Notes: generated by a model not told the origin, from the sequence alone. A stretch of DNA of 39,379 nucleotides from Alphaproteobacteria bacterium HGW-Alphaproteobacteria-3 (GCA_002842875.1 PHEF01000032.1:1-39379), one strand, 5' to 3'. Positions 23,736 to 32,987 are shown, counted from the first letter of the stretch. Numbers and translations: made by a program.

Positions 23736-25649
23736 TCAAGCGGTGCCGTCCGGATTTCCGTGAAAGTGATCGTAAACGGCACGCGCCACCCTGGCGCTGA
23801 TGCCCTCCACCGATTCGAGATCGGTGAGGCCCGCGCGGGCCACGGCACGGGCGGAACCGAAATGCTGCAACAGGGCGCGCTTGCGGCCGGGACCGATGCC
23901 GGGCACCTCGTCCAGAGGGTTGACGCCGATCGCCTTCGAGCGGCGCGCGCGGTGGCTGCCGATGGCGTAGCGATGCGCCTCGTCGCGCAGGCGCTGGAGG
24001 TAGTAGAGGACGGGGTTGCGCGGCTCCATCATGAAGTCCCGCCGCCCGGCCATGAAGAATCGCTCGCGGCCCGCATCGCGCTCCGGACCCTTGGCAACAC
24101 CGACGGCCAGCACATTGCCGATGCCAAGTTCGGCGAGCACCTCAAGCGCGACCTTCAACTGGCCGGCGCCGCCGTCGATGAGGATGAGGTCGGGCCAGAG
24201 CGTTTCGTCATGCGCGGTGCTCTCGCTTTCCTTCAGCAGGCGGGTGAAGCGGCGCGTCAGCACCTCGCGCATCATGGCGTAATCGTCGCCCGGCTCGATG
24301 TCCTCGCCCTTGATGTTGAACTTCCGGTACTGGTTTTTCATGAAGCCCTCGGGACCGGCGACGATCATGCCGCCGACGGGTTTGGTGCCCGAGATATGGC
24401 TGTTGTCGTAGACCTCGATGCGCCGGGGCGGCTGTTCGAGGCCGAAGATTTCGGCGACGCCTTCGAGGAGCGTGCGCTGCGTCGAGCTTTCGGCGAGGCG
24501 GCGGCCGAGCGCCTCGCGCGCATTGGTGAGGGCGTGATCGACCAGTTCGCGCTTCTCGCCGCGCCGGGGCATGCCGACGGCGACTTTCCGGCCGCCACGG
24601 ATGGTGAGAGCCTCGGCAAGGAGGGCCCGGCCGGGCGCCTCGTGGCTCAGCAGCACCATGCGGGGCGGCGGCCGGTCTTCGTAGAACTGGGCAAGGAAGG
24701 CGTCGAGCACCTCCTCGACCGGCAGTTCCCTGTCGTGGCGCGGGAACCAGGCGCGGTTGCCCCAATTCTGGCCTGCGCGGAAGAAGAAGACCTGTATGCA
24801 GGTCTGCCCACCCTCCGACCAGGCGGCGAAGACGTCCGCTTCCGTCACGGTCCGGGGGTTGATGCCCTGGTGCTGCTGGATCTGGGTGAGCGCCCTGATG
24901 CGGTCGCGATAGATCGCGGCGCGCTCGAAATCGAGATCGGCGGCGGCCTTGTCCATCAGCTCGACAAGCTGCTGCTGCGTCTTGCGGCTGCGCCCCTTCA
25001 GGAAGGCGCCGGCCTCGGAGACGAGTTCGGCATATTCGGCCTTGCCGATTTCGCCCGTGCAGGGGGCGCTGCAGCGCTTGATCTGGAAGAGGAGGCAGGG
25101 CCGCGTGCGGCCTTCGAAAACGCTGTCGGAGCAGGTCCGCAGCAGAAAGGCCTTTTGCAGGGCGTTGAGCGTTGCCGTCACCGCGCCGGCACTGGCGAAG
25201 GGGCCGAAATAGTCGCCCGGGCGCGACCTTGCGCCGCGATGCTTCACGACCTGCGGAAAATCGTGATCTCCGGTCAGGAGGATATAGGGGAACGACTTGT
25301 CGTCCCGCATCAGCACGTTGTAGCGGGGCTTGAGCCGCTTGATGAGATTGGCTTCGAGCAGAAGGGCATCGGTCTCGGTCGCCGTGGAGATGAACTCCAT
25401 CTGCGTTGTCGAGGCGATCATGCGGGCGATGCGGTTGGAATGGCCACCGGACTTGGCGTAGTTCGCGACCCGCTTCTTCAGGCTGCGCGCCTTGCCGACA
25501 TAGAGAAGCTCGCCCTTCGCGTCGTACATGCGATAGACGCCGGGGCTGTCCGGCAGAAGTTTCACCTTCTCCGCGATCAAGACGGCGCCGGAGGACGCCG
25601 GGGCGGGCGTCTCCTGGCCGGATTCGGTTGTCTCGCCGCTGTCGCTCAT
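23736..25649 (-). CDS. uvrC: excinuclease ABC subunit C
   Basis: A 637-residue full-length UvrC, which makes the dual incision in nucleotide excision repair. Visible: the GIY-YIG nuclease ([22 protein letters not shown]), Cys-rich [19 protein letters not shown], the UvrB-contact UVR motif ([20 protein letters not shown]), the RNase H-like domain ([27 protein letters not shown]) and a C-terminal helix-hairpin-helix pair ([18 protein letters not shown]). The N-terminal 20 residues are variable. A 503-base spacer separates it from folB upstream. Confidence 0.98.
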   Translation of the reverse strand: MSDSGETTESGQETPAPASSGAVLIAEKVKLLPDSPGVYRMYDAKGELLYVGKARSLKKRVANYAKSGGHSNRIARMIASTTQMEFISTATETDALLLEANLIKRLKPRYNVLMRDDKSFPYILLTGDHDFPQVVKHRGARSRPGDYFGPFASAGAVTATLNALQKAFLLRTCSDSVFEGRTRPCLLFQIKRCSAPCTGEIGKAEYAELVSEAGAFLKGRSRKTQQQLVELMDKAAADLDFERAAIYRDRIRALTQIQQHQGINPRTVTEADVFAAWSEGGQTCIQVFFFRAGQNWGNRAWFPRHDRELPVEEVLDAFLAQFYEDRPPPRMVLLSHEAPGRALLAEALTIRGGRKVAVGMPRRGEKRELVDHALTNAREALGRRLAESSTQRTLLEGVAEIFGLEQPPRRIEVYDNSHISGTKPVGGMIVAGPEGFMKNQYRKFNIKGEDIEPGDDYAMMREVLTRRFTRLLKESESTAHDETLWPDLILIDGGAGQLKVALEVLAELGIGNVLAVGVAKGPERDAGRERFFMAGRRDFMMEPRNPVLYYLQRLRDEAHRYAIGSHRARRSKAIGVNPLDEVPGIGPGRKRALLQHFGSARAVARAGLTDLESVEGISARVARAVYDHFHGNPDGTA

Positions 25650-26152
25650 ATCGCCCTGTATAACACCGCCCGCTGTCCGGAGGTTTCCTTTGGCGCGAGG
25701 CCTGCCCTGCGCAAAGCCGAGGATTTCACCGGATTCGTTGAACCTTCCAGACCCCCACCCCTAAAATTGTTGTTTCTCAACGATTTTAGGGCCTCCCCGC
25801 AAGGGGGAGGCGAGGACGGGTGGCGCGGGAATGAAGGGAGGCGGAAACATCCCTCCAGACCTGTGGATAAGTTTGTTGACAGAGTTGGGACCCGGATCGG
25901 CTCCGATCCGCCAAGGTCTTGTAATAATTAAGATTTGTGACGCCGAGGGAAAACCCGTGCCGTTTTAAGGCATTGAAACATATGGGTTTTTCTGACCTAT
26001 GGCTGTGACCGTTTTACCAAGGGGGCGGGGCGGCGGTGCCGGGATCGCCCGGTTCACTCTTGCGCGCGCTGCTGTGCACAAACCTTCCGTGTGCGGTCTT
26101 TGGAATCCCCAAACCGTTGATTCCATTGCCGCTTTCTGAAGAGATTGCAGCG
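25650..26152. other. long non-coding spacer between uvrC and folB
   Basis: 503 bases without a convincing gene on either strand. It contains the nested-hairpin repeat (25752-25823), a perfect DnaA-box-like TGTGGATAA at 25862-25870, an AT-rich stretch around TTGTAATAATTAAG (about 25918-25932), and an inverted repeat TGGAATC, 11 bases, GATTCCA at 26101-26125. No tRNA or known small RNA was recognised. The uvrC promoter should lie here on the minus strand. Confidence 0.6.
25752..25823. repeat. nested double-hairpin repeat, copy 1
   Basis: An outer arm CCACC (25755-25759) pairs with GGTGG (25819-25823). Inside are a 13-bp hairpin (25760-25772 with 25778-25790, loop TTTCT, one G-T pair) and a GC hairpin CCTCCCC, GCAAG, GGGGAGG (25792-25810). 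The copy at 32183-32259 has the same plan but a different first stem sequence. Confidence 0.75.
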
Positions 26153-26566
26153 TCAGGAATGATGGCGCATGCGCTCGATCTCGACGCCCACGCTGGCCGC
26201 TTCTGGAATGGCGGCAAGCTTCTCCACCCGGATGCGCGCGACACGCACCCGCTCGTCTTCGAGGCAGGCGCCCGCGATCCGTTCGGCGAGGCTTTCGACA
26301 AGGTTCAAATGGCCTTCGGCGACGATGGATCTGATCCGGTCCACCACGGTCGCGTAGCAGACGACGTTGTCGAGGCTGTCGCCATGGCCGTGCACGGCCT
26401 CGGCCACGGTGAGGTCGACATTGACCCGGATCGGCTGGGTGCCGCCCTTTTCGTGCTTGTAGACGCCGATATGCGCGTCGAGCAGGAGGTCGCGCACGAA
26501 AACGTGGCGGATGGCCCGCTCGGCATTCGCGATCTTCAGGGGGGTTACGTTTTCTGGCTGGCTCAT
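26153..26566 (-). CDS. folB: dihydroneopterin aldolase
   Basis: A 137-residue T-fold enzyme of folate synthesis that cleaves dihydroneopterin to hydroxymethyldihydropterin and glycolaldehyde. Visible: HVFVRDLLLDAHIGVYKHEKG with the usual Glu, PIRVNVDL, CYATVVDRIRSIVAEGHLNLVESLAERIA, and RVEKLAAIPEAASVGVEIER with the catalytic Lys. It is 10 bases downstream of a pteridine-reductase-type SDR on the same strand, which supports a shared role in pterin metabolism. Confidence 0.95.
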   Translation of the reverse strand: MSQPENVTPLKIANAERAIRHVFVRDLLLDAHIGVYKHEKGGTQPIRVNVDLTVAEAVHGHGDSLDNVVCYATVVDRIRSIVAEGHLNLVESLAERIAGACLEDERVRVARIRVEKLAAIPEAASVGVEIERMRHHS

Positions 26567-26576
26567 GCCGAGAGTT

Positions 26577-27344
26577 CTACTCCGAAATGCCGGTCACGTC
26601 GGGCGTTTCCCAGGCGAGGTGCTGGCCGCCGTCGAGCGCGATCATCTGCCCGGTCATGGCGGGCGAGGCGAGAATAAACCGAAGCGCCGTACAAATCTCC
26701 TCCGGCGTGGTGCCGCGCTGGAGAATGGTCGCGCTCGTCTGACGCTCGAAATCCGCCGCCGACTGACGCGCATTCGCAAGGGTGGGGCCGGGGCCGATGC
26801 CATTGACGCGGATGCGGGGCGCGAGTGAGCGGGCCATGACCTGCGTCATGTCCCAGAGCGCCATCTTGCTGATCGTGTAGGAAAAGAAGCGCGGCGTGGG
26901 CGCCCAGACACGCTGGTCGATGATGTTGACGATGTTGCCCTCGACGCCGGCGGGAAGCTGCGCCGCGAAGGCCTGTGCGAGAAAGGCGGGCGCGCGCAGG
27001 TTGACGTCCATGTGCTCGCGCCAGGAGGCCGCCGTCATGGTGGCGGCTTCGTCGGGCTTGAATTCCGAGGCGTTGTTGACGAGGAGAGAGAGGGGGCCAA
27101 GCGCCTTTACCGCGCCGGGCACGAGGGAGGCGGTCGCTTCCTCGTCCGCGAGGTCGGCCTTGAGGACGACGGCACGCGCGCCTTTGGCCTCGATTTCGCT
27201 CAGGACTTGGCGGGCATCTTCGTCCGCGCGGTCGTGGCGGATGCAGAGGGCGACCGACCAGCCATCCTCGGCCAGCGCAAGGGCGATGGATCGCCCGATG
27301 CGGCGGGCGGCCCCCGTGACCAGTGCGGTTTTCGGTTCGGTCAA
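26577..27344 (-). CDS. short-chain dehydrogenase, FolM/pteridine-reductase type
   Basis: A 255-residue NADPH-dependent SDR. Its glycine motif TGAARRIG (10-17) fits the TGX3RXG form of pteridine reductases rather than the usual TGXXXGXG. The catalytic Ser is replaced by Asp143, with Tyr156 and Lys160 (YTISK) 13 and 17 residues on, the same spacing as in PTR1 and FolM. Next to folB, dihydropterin or dihydrofolate reduction is the likely role (inference). The start is TTG at 27344, preceded by GAGAAG, ten bases after the transporter gene; no in-frame ATG fits. Confidence 0.85.
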   Translation of the reverse strand: MTEPKTALVTGAARRIGRSIALALAEDGWSVALCIRHDRADEDARQVLSEIEAKGARAVVLKADLADEEATASLVPGAVKALGPLSLLVNNASEFKPDEAATMTAASWREHMDVNLRAPAFLAQAFAAQLPAGVEGNIVNIIDQRVWAPTPRFFSYTISKMALWDMTQVMARSLAPRIRVNGIGPGPTLANARQSAADFERQTSATILQRGTTPEEICTALRFILASPAMTGQMIALDGGQHLAWETPDVTGISE

Positions 27345-27354
27345 ATCGCTTCTC

Positions 27355-28380
27355 TCAAAGTGCGCCGGGCAAGTGGCCCATGGCGAACATGGCATAGAGA
27401 TAGGCGCCATAGCCCGCAAGGAAGAAGAGGCCCGCACCGCGCCCGACCTTGCCGCCCGTCATGGCGAAGGGCAGGAGCACGACGACTGCCGCGAGCATCA
27501 CCCAGAGATGGAAGGTCAGAAAGTCCGACGAAACCGGCAGCGGCGCGATGAGCGAGGTCACGCCGAGAATGGCGAGAATGTTCATGATGTTGCTGCCGAT
27601 GATATTGCCCACGACCACATCGTCGTTGCGGCGGTAGACCGCCATGACCGAGGTCGCAAGCTCCGGCAGCGAGGTGCCGACGGCGATGAGCGAGAGGCCG
27701 ATCACGGCATCCGACACGCCGAAGACCTGCGCGATCTCGGTGCCGCCATCGACGACGAGGTGGGCGCCGATGGGCAAACCGATAATGCCGATGAGAAGTT
27801 TCACGGCGATGGCGCGGCGGGAAAGATTCGATGGGTGGATGTCGCCATGCGGCAGCTCATGCGTGCCGACCGCCGACGCGGGAACGAGATCTGTATCGGC
27901 TACCGCGAGGGGCGGAGGCGTGTGCGGGTTCATGCGCGCGTCCCAGCCCGAATAGACGAGATAGGCCGCGAGGAGCGAGAGCAGCAGGATGCCCTGCCAG
28001 AAGCCGAGCGGGCCGGCGAAGCTGAGCACGATCAGCAGCACGCTCGCGGCCATCATGATGAGCATGTTGTGCGGAACGGTGCGGCCGGTGCAGGCGATCG
28101 GCATGATGAGGGCGGGCAGGCCGAGGATGAGCAGGATGTTGGCGGTGTTGCTGCCGACGACATTGCCGATGGCGATGCCCGGCGAGCCGGCGAGGGCGGC
28201 GCGCACCGAGACCAGAAGTTCGGGCGCGGAGGTGCCGAAGGCGACGATGGTGAGTGCAATCAGAAGCGGCGAGAGACCGTAGCGTGCAGCGAGGGAGGCG
28301 GCGCCGCGGACGAGGAAGTCGCCGCAGACGATGAGGATGACGAGGCCACCCGCCAGATAGACATAGGACATGTCAGGCAT
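27355..28380 (-). CDS. calcium/sodium antiporter (CaCA family, YrbG-like)
   Basis: A 341-residue inner-membrane exchanger with about ten hydrophobic segments and the two inverted alpha repeats: VAFGTSAPELLVSV plus GNVVGSNTANILLILG in the first half, VAVGTSLPELATSV-like IAVGTSLPELATSV plus GNIIGSNIMNILAILG in the second. The central loop is short and His-rich (about 165-185). The ATG at 28380 was chosen over upstream codons because a membrane helix starts at MSYVYLAGG. It probably exports Ca2+. It heads the row transporter, SDR, folB and is divergent from the KefB-like gene. Confidence 0.93.
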   Translation of the reverse strand: MPDMSYVYLAGGLVILIVCGDFLVRGAASLAARYGLSPLLIALTIVAFGTSAPELLVSVRAALAGSPGIAIGNVVGSNTANILLILGLPALIMPIACTGRTVPHNMLIMMAASVLLIVLSFAGPLGFWQGILLLSLLAAYLVYSGWDARMNPHTPPPLAVADTDLVPASAVGTHELPHGDIHPSNLSRRAIAVKLLIGIIGLPIGAHLVVDGGTEIAQVFGVSDAVIGLSLIAVGTSLPELATSVMAVYRRNDDVVVGNIIGSNIMNILAILGVTSLIAPLPVSSDFLTFHLWVMLAAVVVLLPFAMTGGKVGRGAGLFFLAGYGAYLYAMFAMGHLPGAL

Positions 28381-28645
28381 TTGCGGCCCCCGGTGCGATC
28401 CGGGAAGGGACGGCGCGTGCGGTCGCCGGACCGTCCTCGCCGGGACAAGATTTATCGCTGCAAGCCAAGCGGCTTCCGGTCCGCATATCGGTGCTGATCC
28501 TTCCTGTTTCGGCTGGGTCCGCCCCCCGGCCCCTCGCAGGCATATAAGGTGGACGGCGATCCATGGCAAGAATGGCGCGGTTTTCGCCGCATTGCGGCAA
28601 TATTTGAGCTAGTCTGAAAAGAGAGCGGCGAGTGGCGAGGCGATT

Positions 28646-30418
28646 GTGGAAAACGAGATTCTGAGCGCGGGAGCGGCGGTGGAGGCCGTGGCGGGCGGAA
28701 TCCACGTTCCCTATCTCAGGGAAGCCATCGTTTTCCTGATTGCGGCCGTTGCCGTGATGCCGCTGTTTCACTGGTTCCGGGCGAGTACGGTGCTCGGCTA
28801 TCTCTTCATCGGCGCGCTGATCGGGCCGCATGGCGTTGCGCTGATCGGCGACGCGGAAGGCGTTTCCCAGATCGGCGAACTGGGCGTCGTTTTCCTTCTG
28901 TTTACCATCGGGCTCGAATTGTCCTGGCAGAGGCTGCGGTCGATGCGGACCTATGTGCTGGGGCTCGGCAGCGCCCAGGTGCTGGTTTGCGGGGGCGCGC
29001 TGACGGGACTGTTCATGGCCGCCGGGCAATCCGTTTTCGCCTCGACCATTCTCGGCTTCGCGCTGGCGCTTTCCTCCACGGCCATTGTCACGCAATTGCT
29101 GATCGAGCGGGGCGAGTTTGCCGCGCAGCCGGGACGCATCGCCTTTTCGATCCTGCTGATGCAGGACCTCGCCGTCGTGCCGCTTCTCGTCATGGTGTCG
29201 ATCTTCAGCGCCTATGCGCAGGGCGGGGACGAGGTGAATATCTTCCAGCTCGCGGGGATTGCGATGCTGAAGGCGGCGCTTGCCGTCGCGCTCATCCTGA
29301 CGGTGGGGCGCTATGTGCTGCGCTGGACATATGGCGTCGTGGCGCGGACGAAGAATCCGGAACTCTTTCTCGCGCTGTCGCTGCTGGCCGCGCTGCTGAC
29401 GGCGGTGGCGACGGGCGCGGCGGGACTGTCGATGGCGCTCGGCGCGTTTCTCGCGGGGCTTCTGCTATCCGATACCGAGTTCCGGCCGCAGATCGAGACG
29501 GACATACAGCCCTTCAAGGCGCTGCTGCTCGGCCTCTTCTTCATCAGCGTCGGCATCGGCATGGATTTTTCGGTGCTGCGCGACAATTTCGATGCGGTGC
29601 TGGCGCTCATCGCGGTCTTCACGCTGCTCAAGGCGCTGCTCATCGCGGGGCTTACCTTTTCGTTCGGACAGACGCGGCTGTGTTCGCTGCGCACGGGGCT
29701 GCTGCTCGCATCGGGCGGGGAGTTCGCCTTCGTGGTGATTTCGGGGGCGGTGGCGGGCGGCGTGGTGCCGCTCACCGTCGCGCATGTGGTGCAGCTTTCG
29801 GCGGCGGTGTCGATGGCGCTGACGCCGGGGCTGGCGGCGCTCGGGGGCTGGCTGCAGACGCGGCTCGACGGCCGGCAGGGCGACCGGGAGCGGGACGCCG
29901 ACGGATCGATCGAAGGGCTCGAGGCGCATGTCATCATCGCGGGCTATGGACGCGTGGGGCGCACCATCGGACGGCTGCTCAGCGAACAGCAGCTTCCGTT
30001 TGTGGCGCTCGATCTCGATCCGATGCGCTCGCGCCTGGCGCGGACGCGCGGCGAGCTTGTCTATTACGGCGATGCGGCGCGCGCGGAAATGCTCGAACGC
30101 GTGGGCATCGCCAGGGCGTCGGCAGTCGTCGTGACGCTGGACGACAGCGCGGCGGCAAGCCGGCTCGTCACGGCGCTCCGGGCGAAATGGCCGAAGGTGC
30201 CGGTCTATGCGCGGGCGCGGGACCGCGAGCACATGATCGAGCTCGAAAAGGCGGGGGCGACGGCGGTGGTGCATGAAGCGCTCGAAGCGTCGCTGCAGCT
30301 TTCCGGCCATGTGCTGCGCGCCATCGGCGCGTCGAGCGAGGTGGCGACGACGCTGATCGATCGCGTGCGGCTGGAAGTCTACGAACGGCAGGCGGTGGCG
30401 CCGGACGAGGCGCACTAG
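28646..30418 (+). CDS. monovalent cation:proton antiporter-2 (KefB-like)
   Basis: A 590-residue CPA2 antiporter: an N-terminal membrane domain of about 12 helices (residues 25-410) with FLLFTIGLELS, ALSSTAIVTQLL and LLMQDLAVVPLL, followed by a TrkA-N/RCK domain with the nucleotide motif HVIIAGYGRVGRTIGRLL near 428 and an acidic end to the first fold strand (ALDLDPMR). Glutathione-gated K+ efflux is the role of KefB/KefC; the gating partner gene (kefF/kefG) is absent, so K+ or Na+ exchange with NAD(H) control is all that can be said. The start is GTG 28646 with GAGG seven bases upstream. Confidence 0.93.
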   Translation: MENEILSAGAAVEAVAGGIHVPYLREAIVFLIAAVAVMPLFHWFRASTVLGYLFIGALIGPHGVALIGDAEGVSQIGELGVVFLLFTIGLELSWQRLRSMRTYVLGLGSAQVLVCGGALTGLFMAAGQSVFASTILGFALALSSTAIVTQLLIERGEFAAQPGRIAFSILLMQDLAVVPLLVMVSIFSAYAQGGDEVNIFQLAGIAMLKAALAVALILTVGRYVLRWTYGVVARTKNPELFLALSLLAALLTAVATGAAGLSMALGAFLAGLLLSDTEFRPQIETDIQPFKALLLGLFFISVGIGMDFSVLRDNFDAVLALIAVFTLLKALLIAGLTFSFGQTRLCSLRTGLLLASGGEFAFVVISGAVAGGVVPLTVAHVVQLSAAVSMALTPGLAALGGWLQTRLDGRQGDRERDADGSIEGLEAHVIIAGYGRVGRTIGRLLSEQQLPFVALDLDPMRSRLARTRGELVYYGDAARAEMLERVGIARASAVVVTLDDSAAASRLVTALRAKWPKVPVYARARDREHMIELEKAGATAVVHEALEASLQLSGHVLRAIGASSEVATTLIDRVRLEVYERQAVAPDEAH

Positions 30419-30424
30419 CCCGGC

Positions 30425-30781
30425 TCAGGCTTCGTAGATCGCGTAGTGCTTGCGCGTGCGCTCGATCACTTCCCAGACACCCTTGAAACCGGCCGGGATG
30501 ACGAAGGCGTCGCCCTGGCGCACCGTCATCGGTTCGCCGCCGCCGGCAGGCACGATGCGGCTCACGCCTTCGAGGATGTGGCAGAACTCGTGCTCGGTGT
30601 AGTCGATGCGCCAGGCGCCCGGCCCGCTTTCCCAGATGCCGGAGAAAAACTTGCCATCCGGCGAGGTGTAGAGGTTCCAGACGCGGTTGTCCGGCTTGCC
30701 GGACAGGACGCGGGCGGGGTCGGGCGCGCCCTTCTCTGGGGCAAGGTCCGTGATGTCGAAGGGGACCGGCAGGATCGTCAT
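30425..30781 (-). CDS. cupin domain protein (DUF861/cupin_3)
   Basis: A 118-residue single cupin. FFSGIWESGPGAWRIDYTEHEFCHILEG is the first cupin motif (split here at residues 46-73), and GDAFVIPAGFKGVWEV the second. Members of this group include (S)-ureidoglycine aminohydrolase-like and EutQ-like domains, but the short single-domain genomic forms have no known substrate. ATG 30781 has AGGGAG upstream. It converges with the KefB-like gene, six bases apart, and is divergent from the GNAT gene. Confidence 0.88.
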   Translation of the reverse strand: MTILPVPFDITDLAPEKGAPDPARVLSGKPDNRVWNLYTSPDGKFFSGIWESGPGAWRIDYTEHEFCHILEGVSRIVPAGGGEPMTVRQGDAFVIPAGFKGVWEVIERTRKHYAIYEA

Positions 30782-30920
30782 TCGAGCACTCCCTGTGTTC
30801 CGTGCCTGTCAGCCTAACATGGCGGTTTTTCTGGCCGGAAGCTTGCTTCGTTCGAGGGACCATATAACCGGCAGTCCCGAAACAGGACAAATCCTGCCCG
30901 GGCCGTGTCAGGAGCGAACG

Positions 30921-32171
30921 ATGAGTATTTCGAGCGAGGAAACCTTCGAGCAACCGGCGGCTTTCGCCAGGCGCGGCGCGCGGGGGACGACGGCGCGGTT
31001 CCGGGCGGGCTACGAGGCACGGCTCGCGCATGCGGCAGGGATCACGCTTTATGAAAGCTTCGAGGCGGCGGAGCCCGTGTGGCGCGCCTTCGAGGCCCAT
31101 GCCGCGGGGACCGCTTTCCAGAGTTTCGACTGGCTTTCGACCTGGCACCGGCATGTGGGCAAGCGCCTCGGCATCGAACCGGCGATCGCGGTCGTCACGC
31201 GGGCGGGCGAGCCGGCGATGCTCGCGCCGCTCGGCATCGAACGCCGGTTCGGCCTCAACCGTCTCGTCTGGCTGGGCGGGCGGATGGCCGATTACAAGGG
31301 GCCGCTGCTCGCGCGCGATTTCGAGGCGCGGCTCGACGATGTATCCGGGGACGGCTTCGCGGCGCTGTGGCGGCAGATCCGGCGCGCGTTGCCGCGCCAC
31401 GACCTGGTGATGCTGGACAGCCAGCCCGTGTCGCTCGGCACGCCCTCGGCACCGCTCGGCAATCCCTTCGCGGCGCTCTCATCCTCGCCGGCGCCGGACG
31501 CGGCCTATGTCTTCGGCCTGCCGTCGACATTCGAGGAATTCTCGCAGCGCTACCGGCCGGAGACGAGGCGCATCGACCGCTCCAAATTCCGCAAGCTCGA
31601 GGCGGCGGGCGATGTGACGTTTCGCTTCGCGGAGACGGCGGAAGAGCGCATCGCGATGACGGAAGATATTCTCTCGCGGAAGGCGGCGCAGCTCGCGGCG
31701 CAGGGCATTTCCTCGATCTTCGAGGACGCGGATTATCTTGCCGCGTGGCACGACCTCGCGGCGCTGCCAGAGGCGCGCAAGCTGCTCGATGTCGCGGAGT
31801 TGCGGCTCGACGGCGAATTTCTCTCGGGCAGCATTGGCCATGTCTGGCGCGGGCGCTCGACGCTGATGGTGCATACCTACGATCCGGAGATGCTGCCGAA
31901 GCTCTCGCCGGGGCGGCTGCATCTGCTGAAGCTGCTGCAATCGAGCATCGAGGCGGGCATCGACACCTACGATCTCTCCGTGGGCTACGCGGCCTACAAG
32001 GAAAGCTTCTGCGATACGCCGATGGAAATGCGCAACACGATTGCGGGCACGAGCCTTGCGGGGATGGGCGCGGCGGTGGCGATGCGGACCGGGCTGGCGG
32101 CAAAGCGGCGCATCAAGAGCGATCCGCGGCTGATGAAGCTCGTGCGGAAGGTGCGGGCGCGGCTCGCCTGA
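30921..32171 (+). CDS. GNAT-fold acyltransferase, CelD/FemAB type (BioF2-like)
   Basis: A 416-residue cytoplasmic protein with the double-GNAT layout of the Acetyltransf_6 family (CelD/BcsL, FemAB-like). FQSFDWLSTWHRHVG and PLGIERRFGLNRLVWLGGRMADYKGPL form the N-terminal half; ETRRIDRSKFRKLEAAGDVTF, AELRLDGEFLSGSIGHVW and YDLSVGYAAYKESFCD the C-terminal half. Such proteins often act in exopolysaccharide or cell-envelope acylation, but no polysaccharide genes are present here. ATG 30921 has AGGAGCG. It is a single-gene transcript followed by a repeat. Confidence 0.85.
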   Translation: MSISSEETFEQPAAFARRGARGTTARFRAGYEARLAHAAGITLYESFEAAEPVWRAFEAHAAGTAFQSFDWLSTWHRHVGKRLGIEPAIAVVTRAGEPAMLAPLGIERRFGLNRLVWLGGRMADYKGPLLARDFEARLDDVSGDGFAALWRQIRRALPRHDLVMLDSQPVSLGTPSAPLGNPFAALSSSPAPDAAYVFGLPSTFEEFSQRYRPETRRIDRSKFRKLEAAGDVTFRFAETAEERIAMTEDILSRKAAQLAAQGISSIFEDADYLAAWHDLAALPEARKLLDVAELRLDGEFLSGSIGHVWRGRSTLMVHTYDPEMLPKLSPGRLHLLKLLQSSIEAGIDTYDLSVGYAAYKESFCDTPMEMRNTIAGTSLAGMGAAVAMRTGLAAKRRIKSDPRLMKLVRKVRARLA

Positions 32172-32182
32172 TCTTTCGCGTG

Positions 32183-32259
32183 CTTCCCCCCCCCACCCGG
32201 GAAATTCGAAAGTGAATTTCCCGGCCTCCCCGCGAGGGGGAGGTGAAGGCGGGGGGAGG
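32183..32259. repeat. nested double-hairpin repeat, copy 2
   Basis: An outer C-rich arm (32183-32194) faces GGGGGGAGG (32251-32259). Inside are a perfect 11-bp hairpin (CCGGGAAATTC, loop GAAAGT, GAATTTCCCGG; 32197-32224) and CCTCCCC, GCGAG, GGGGAGG (32225-32243). It has the same plan as 25752-25823 with a different inner stem. It lies between the convergent GNAT and Rossmann-protein genes and may serve as their shared terminator. Confidence 0.75.
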
Positions 32260-32265
32260 TGAAGA

Positions 32266-32823
32266 TCAGCGCGGGCGCTCGTCCCAGGGTTCGAGCGTGC
32301 CGGCGATGCGGCGCGGCAGCGGCATTTCCATCTGGGCGATGGCGGCGGCGGAAATCTCTTCATGGTTGAGCCAGCGCGAGGTTTTGCCTTCGCGCATGAA
32401 GCCGAGCACGACTTGCGCGTAAGTAATGTCCGGCTGGTGGGCGAGGACGCCGGCGCGGAGCGACGCGATGGAGGGCTCGCCGTCCGGCCCGGCAAGGATC
32501 GAGCGGCTGCCCATGACCTCGACGAGAAGACCGCCGGGTGCCACCAGCGCATCGAGCGCGGCGCGCAGAAGCTCCGCACGGGGACGAATCCAGGTGAGCG
32601 CGAGAGCGAAGGGGGCGTGTTTCTCGAGTGCCGCGAGGAGCGCCGGTTCATCCTCGTAAGAGAGGGCGAGGGGCGCACATTTCGCGTCGAGCGCGGCATC
32701 GCCGAAGGAGAAGCTTTCGGCGCTGCGCGAGACGATGACGCATTTCTCCGCCTGCGCGGCCGCGTGACGCGCGGCGGCGGCGAGCATGCCGGTCGTGCCG
32801 AGGAGGAGGGCGGTGCCCGTCAT
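32266..32823 (-). CDS. short Rossmann-fold NAD(P)-binding protein
   Basis: A 185-residue protein that begins like a short-chain dehydrogenase (ALLLGTTGMLAAAARHAAA, a nucleotide-binding turn). It is about 60 residues shorter than typical SDRs and has no YxxxK active-site pair. AALDALVAPGGLLVEVMGSRS and the C-terminal YAQVVLGFMREGKTSRWLNHEEI resemble a small group of conserved proteins annotated as short-chain dehydrogenases. It may bind a dinucleotide without SDR catalysis. A single gene on the minus strand; an AAAGGAG site lies rather far (14 bases) from the ATG. Confidence 0.75.
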   Translation of the reverse strand: MTGTALLLGTTGMLAAAARHAAAQAEKCVIVSRSAESFSFGDAALDAKCAPLALSYEDEPALLAALEKHAPFALALTWIRPRAELLRAALDALVAPGGLLVEVMGSRSILAGPDGEPSIASLRAGVLAHQPDITYAQVVLGFMREGKTSRWLNHEEISAAAIAQMEMPLPRRIAGTLEPWDERPR

Positions 32824-32987
32824 GTTGCTCGCGTTCGCTCCTTTTCGCGGTTACCCCGGGTTCATAAGAGCATGGCAGGGAAATCGGGCAAAGGCCGGTC
32901 CCGGCTTCCGCTAACGGAAACGTGATTTGCGGCGTGGCGGGGCGGCTTCCCAGAGTGGCGTCGGATCACGGGATAAAGGGGGAACCG

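Noticed and set aside
23486..23800. 104-codon open frame as a separate gene
   Set aside because: Its sequence is explained as one frame of a broken transposase tail.
25862..25870. Chromosome replication origin
   Set aside because: Only one DnaA-type box was seen and no dnaA, hemE or parA neighbour; not enough for an origin call.
23679..25931. 750-codon plus-strand open frame
   Set aside because: Antisense to uvrC and without recognisable motifs.
26896..28497. 533-codon plus-strand open frame
   Set aside because: Antisense to the SDR and antiporter genes; highly charged, low-complexity shadow.
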